This document shows positions 5,451 through 8,091 of a DNA stretch of 8,091 bases, piece after piece. The stretch's first letter is position 1; each line of letters opens with the position of its first letter. The translations under genes were made by a program, and so were the position numbers. The stretch is taken from the NCBI GenBank assembly GCA_020696885.1, contig JAJFMS010000108.1, positions 1 to 8,091 of the forward strand. The letters run 5' to 3'. The notes beneath the pieces are model-generated. The model was not told the origin of the DNA and did no database searches. It saw only the letters and a program-made list of their open reading frames with translations. The stretch is from Armatimonadota bacterium. Its GTDB lineage: Bacteria; Armatimonadota; SYMT01.

Positions 5451-5987
5451 GTGGTCAACTACACCCTGGCGCGGAAGGGAGCGCGGGTGACGGGCGAGCG
5501 CAGCCGGTTGCGCCTCTCGCTGCCCGGCGACCTGCCGCTGACTGCCCTCACCGTGCACCTCACCGGCATCGCCGCGGAGACGAAGGTTCAGCCGCCGCCC
5601 GGAGGCCTGGTGTACCGGAAGGGCGACCAGGTATGGCTCACAACGCCCCCGCTCGGCAGCGTGCCGCCAGATGTGGCTCCCGGACTGCAGCGGGTATATC
5701 AGGGGCCGGTGGGTGCCATCCGGCTGGAGCGTCCGCACCGGATCGCCGGCGTGCGCGTGCTCCAGATGGGGAAGCCGCAGCCCGGCTTCCGGCTGGCGGT
5801 CGATCTCCTGACCGATTTGGGCCGGACCGCCCTTTTCGGCCAGGAGCCCGGCGAGAACTGGGGCTCCTGGCACCTCTTCCCCACCGTTCCTGAAAAGCCC
5901 GCTCCGATGGCGAGCGGCGTGGAGGTCAGCGCCGATCCGTGTCTCAAGCAGATGGAGGTCTGGGCGTTGGCCGGTTCCGAGAAGTGA
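5451..5987 (+). CDS. Hypothetical protein, probably 5'-truncated
   Basis: The plus-strand frame is open from 5397 to TGA 5985-5987; the first possible start in its protein-like part is GTG 5451, giving 178 residues. No ribosome-binding site is spaced for it, there is no signal peptide, and the sequence is fully protein-like from the first residues (VVNYTLARKGARVTGE), which suggests the real N-terminus is lost. Visible features are alternating hydrophobic strands (RLRLSLPGDLPLTALTVHL), a GGLVYRKGDQVWLTTPPLG segment near 50-70, RLERPHRIAGVRVLQMGKP near 100, and a Trp-rich end (ENWGSWHLFP). It looks like a beta-rich C-terminal domain of a larger protein. I do not recognise the family. It is convergent with the PhyH gene, with only nine bases between stop codons. 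It may be a pseudogene. Confidence 0.55.
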   Translation: MVNYTLARKGARVTGERSRLRLSLPGDLPLTALTVHLTGIAAETKVQPPPGGLVYRKGDQVWLTTPPLGSVPPDVAPGLQRVYQGPVGAIRLERPHRIAGVRVLQMGKPQPGFRLAVDLLTDLGRTALFGQEPGENWGSWHLFPTVPEKPAPMASGVEVSADPCLKQMEVWALAGSEK

Positions 5988-5996
5988 GCGCCAGGT

Positions 5997-6878
5997 CTAC
6001 GTGACCGGCGCCGCTTTCCCGGCGGCGAACAGCTTGGCGCGCAGCGGGGTCTGGACCTCGTAGATGGAGCCCTGGCGCTCGTGCTTCGGCAGCGGCGGGC
6101 GGATGTCCATGGAGGTCACGCGGTAGGTGGAGGTGGGGGAGCCGCGCCAGACCCGGGCATCGAACGCCTCCAGGTCCGGCACGCCGGCGCAGGGCCACGC
6201 GTCCACCGCGGCCAGCTCCAGCAGGAACAGGCGCCGCGGGTGCGGGGAGGTGTTCGGCGCGGAGCCGTGCAGCGTGCGGCAGTGGTGCAGGGTGATCCCG
6301 CCGGCGTGTACCGGCACCGGGACGGCAGCTTCAAGATCTACCCCCAACCGGTCCGGATCGATCGCGCCCACGAAGTAGCCGTCCTGGTGGTGGTCCAGGA
6401 TCGGCCACCGGTGGGAGCCCGGCACCATCAGCATGCAGCCGTTCTCGGGCAGGCAGTGGTCGATGGCGATGCCCACGGCCAGGAGGTCGTCGTTGGTATG
6501 GGGATAGAAGGCGAAGTCCTGATGCCACTCGACGGCGCTGCCGAACTCCGCCGCTTTCATGTTCAGCTTGTTGCCGTGCAGGCGGATCGCAGGGCCGAGG
6601 AGGTCCGCCACCAGGTCCAGCAAGCTGTCCTTGCGCGCCAGCTCCTCGAAGTAGGGATGCGTGGCCAGCGGCGCCTTGAGCCGGCGGACGCGCGGCCGCT
6701 CCGCGGAGTGTGTGGGCTCCAGGTCATAGACGTCCGTGTGGGTGTCGTAGGCCCGCGAAGCCTCCACGAGCTCATCGACCACCGCCCGGGCTCGGGCTAC
6801 CTCCGCCGGAGTGAACACGTCTTCCACGGCAAGGAAGCCGTTCTCGTGATATGAGCTGATCTGGTCCCCGGTCAACAT
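5997..6878 (-). CDS. Phytanoyl-CoA dioxygenase (PhyH) family Fe(II)/2-oxoglutarate oxygenase
   Basis: A 293-residue protein. ATG 6878 is preceded by AAGGAG at a spacing of six, and the protein begins MLTGDQISSYHENGFLAVED, the usual PhyH opening helix ('...Y.e.GFl.v...f'). The iron-binding facial triad is visible: H119 and D121 in EWHQDFAFYP, and H204 in HCRTLHGSAPN. An arginine at 215 or 216 (SPHPRRLFLL) is placed to bind the 2-oxoglutarate carboxylate. KLNMK (104-108) and GCMLMVPGSHRWPI (147-160) are further family segments. These cytoplasmic enzymes hydroxylate or otherwise oxidise small molecules using O2 and 2-oxoglutarate; substrates range from phytanoyl-CoA to ectoine and natural products and cannot be read from sequence. 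A divergent EamA transporter gene starts 70 bp away, hinting at a shared metabolite. Confidence 0.9.
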   Translation of the reverse strand: MLTGDQISSYHENGFLAVEDVFTPAEVARARAVVDELVEASRAYDTHTDVYDLEPTHSAERPRVRRLKAPLATHPYFEELARKDSLLDLVADLLGPAIRLHGNKLNMKAAEFGSAVEWHQDFAFYPHTNDDLLAVGIAIDHCLPENGCMLMVPGSHRWPILDHHQDGYFVGAIDPDRLGVDLEAAVPVPVHAGGITLHHCRTLHGSAPNTSPHPRRLFLLELAAVDAWPCAGVPDLEAFDARVWRGSPTSTYRVTSMDIRPPLPKHERQGSIYEVQTPLRAKLFAAGKAAPVT

Positions 6879-6905
6879 CCCCCGCTCCTTCCGGTTGCGC
6901 GCTAA

Positions 6906-6920
6906 CGGTTCATTAGACCG
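6906..6920. promoter_or_regulatory. Imperfect palindrome between divergent PhyH and EamA genes
   Basis: CGGTTCATTAGACCG has CGGT/ACCG arms with a G-T wobble and one mismatch inside. It lies near the middle of the 70-bp gap between the PhyH start (6878) and the transporter start (6949), the only place for both promoters. It could be a shared operator, but the match is short and I cannot assign a regulator. Confidence 0.25.
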
Positions 6921-6948
6921 GGACCGCCCTGAACCCTTCTCACCTGTA

Positions 6949-7890
6949 ATGAGAGACTCCGCACGCCTCACCCGCTCGGACGTCGCGCTGCTGCTGGCGG
7001 CGAACCTGCTCTGGGGCTCCACGTATGTGGTGGCGCGCGGGCTGCTGGACGTGGCGCCGCCGCTGGTGGTCGGGTTCTTGCGGTACGCGGCGGCCACGCT
7101 CTGCCTGCTGGCGATTAGCGCCCATCGCGGGCCGCGCGGCGGTTCCACGCCTCCGGTGACCCCGGCGGAGCGGCGCTCCGACTTCGTGGCGCTGCTGGTG
7201 ACCGGCGTGGTCGGGTTCGGGCTGGGGAAGGTGCTCGTCTACGAGGGCCTGGCCCGGTCAACCGCCACCGACGCCGCGCTGATCATCAACCTGGAAGCGC
7301 TCTTCACCGCCGTGTTCGGGTTCCTGATCCTGCGCCAGCGCCTCGGGCGGGTGACCTGCGTGGGGCTGCTGGTCGCGTTCGGCGGCGGCGCGATGCTGCT
7401 CTGGCCGGACGACAGCAACGGACCGGCGACTGCGCGCACCTTCGGGAACGCGCTGATGATCGGGTCCGTGGCCGCGGAAGCCCTGGCCTCCGTGCTGGGC
7501 GCGGGCGCTACCCGGCGGTATTCCGGGCTCCAGGTGACGGCTTACGCCACCTACTGGGGCACGCTTACCCTGGCGGGACCAGCCTGGTGGCAATGGCGGG
7601 CGGCGCAGTGGGACCTGAGCTGGCTAACTGCCGGTAATGTAGTCGCGCTCCTCTACCTCGCGGTGGGCGCCACCATCCTGGCCTACGCCTTCTGGTACCG
7701 CGTGCTGGAGCGCGTGGACGCCGGTCGCGTGGCGGCGTTCCTCTACGCGCAACCGCTCCTGGGAGTGATCCTCGGCATCGGCCTCCGGGGCGAACGCCCC
7801 ACCACGGCGGCTGCTATCGGAGGAGCGCTGGTGCTCGCAGGCCTCTGGCTCACCAACCGCCCCGAACCGGCGTCAGACCCGGAATCGTAG
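6949..7890 (+). CDS. EamA/DMT-superfamily transporter (10 TM)
   Basis: A 313-residue inner-membrane protein. ATG 6949 is chosen because it is followed by a short basic segment and then TM1 (DVALLLAANLLWGSTYVVAR); an extension to TTG 6895 would add a polar tail inside the intergenic region. No clear Shine-Dalgarno precedes it. Two EamA repeats are visible, about 12-152 and 167-303, giving ten predicted membrane segments. Landmarks are LLWGSTYV (20-27), INLEALFTAVFGFLILRQRL (113-132) with the helix-4 Glu typical of the family, and AQPLLGVILGIGLRGERPT (267-285). DMT proteins of this type export or import amino acids, nucleotides and other metabolites; the substrate cannot be told. It is divergent from the PhyH dioxygenase gene. 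A palindromic repeat follows 24 bases after the stop and may serve as its terminator. Confidence 0.9.
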   Translation: MRDSARLTRSDVALLLAANLLWGSTYVVARGLLDVAPPLVVGFLRYAAATLCLLAISAHRGPRGGSTPPVTPAERRSDFVALLVTGVVGFGLGKVLVYEGLARSTATDAALIINLEALFTAVFGFLILRQRLGRVTCVGLLVAFGGGAMLLWPDDSNGPATARTFGNALMIGSVAAEALASVLGAGATRRYSGLQVTAYATYWGTLTLAGPAWWQWRAAQWDLSWLTAGNVVALLYLAVGATILAYAFWYRVLERVDAGRVAAFLYAQPLLGVILGIGLRGERPTTAAAIGGALVLAGLWLTNRPEPASDPES

Positions 7891-7914
7891 CAACCGCCCC
7901 CAAGCCTCCACGCC

Positions 7915-7988
7915 ATTGCGAAGCGCCCACCGCTCCCTGTGCCTTTCGCCGTGCTTCCGTGGCGCTGTGGCAATCCCGAAGGTTGAGC
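7915..7988 (+). repeat. Dispersed palindromic repeat, copy B
   Basis: The same 74-base element as copy A at 2150-2223: identical outer stems ATTGC (7915-7919)/GCAAT (7970-7974) and AGCGCC (7922-7927)/GGCGCT (7961-7966), the same GA/GTG internal bulge, and the same CCCGAAGGTTGAGC tail; only about 16 central bases differ strongly. It starts 24 bases after the transporter stop codon and faces copy C. Confidence 0.8.
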
Positions 7989-8033
7989 AGCGAGTCGCTC
8001 CGGTGCTTCGCCGCTTGGCAGGATCCGTGGTCG

Positions 8034-8071
8034 TTCGGGATGGCCACGGGGCAAAAGACGCCCCTCGCCAT
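8034..8071 (-). repeat. Dispersed palindromic repeat, copy C (short, inverted)
   Basis: On the minus strand this reads ATGGC-GA-GGGGC, a 7-base loop, GCCCC-GTG-GCCAT, then CCCGAA. The architecture equals copies A and B, including the GA/GTG bulge and the trailing CCCGAA, but the loop is much shorter and several stem pairs differ in both partners. It is inverted relative to copy B, with 45 bases between them. Confidence 0.65.
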
Positions 8072-8091
8072 GACGGTACTTTCGCTGACGG

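Noticed and set aside
5150..5458. N-terminal extension of the small exported protein to 5458
   Set aside because: The extension reads the serine-hydrolase remnant out of frame. ATG 5149 has a good ribosome site and starts a signal peptide.
6081..6854. A 257-codon open frame on the plus strand
   Set aside because: It is antisense to the PhyH dioxygenase gene, has no recognisable motif, and has composition typical of a shadow frame.

Overview
This is a GC-rich bacterial chromosomal window with eight intact or nearly intact protein genes, one gene remnant and several families of intergenic palindromic repeats. No rRNA, tRNA, transposase or phage gene is visible. Several features would fit a GC-rich, Gram-negative-type environmental bacterium of a less-studied phylum such as Armatimonadota or Planctomycetota: many exported hypothetical proteins, an exported double heavy-metal-binding protein with HNCCxxC motifs, a PhyH-family dioxygenase, and abundant hairpin repeats between genes. 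The phylum is an inference from gene style only.

Layout. Positions 1-708 (minus strand) hold the N-terminal part of an exported protein of unknown function that runs off the window. Positions 859-2059 (plus) hold a MarR-family regulator followed by a pirin/quercetinase-like cupin. Each has its own AT-rich promoter containing a palindrome, so this looks like a self-regulated stress or aromatic-compound response module. A strong hairpin (2085-2116) ends it. After an intergenic repeat copy, 2330-3826 (plus) encodes a secreted zinc amidase with two added beta-type domains, and 3933-4418 (plus) encodes an exported protein with two heavy-metal-associated domains, closed by a clear intrinsic terminator. 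Positions 4515-4740 contain three copies of a palindromic repeat in alternating orientation. They fill the gap up to a small exported protein on the minus strand (4742-5149).

A probable rearrangement scar lies at about 5440. To its left is a C-terminal fragment of a beta-lactamase-fold serine hydrolase (minus strand, 5263-5442). To its right is a plus-strand open frame (5451-5987) with no convincing start. Both appear to have lost their 5' ends at the same point. Next come a PhyH-type iron/2-oxoglutarate dioxygenase (5997-6878, minus) and a divergently transcribed EamA/DMT transporter (6949-7890, plus), separated by 70 bp. The window ends in two facing copies of the hairpin repeat also seen at 2150; comparison of the three copies shows paired base changes in the stem.

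The most notable points are the MarR-pirin operator pair with a possible leaderless marR transcript, the double 5'-truncation scar, and the structurally constrained hairpin repeat family. I see no clearly new multi-gene system.
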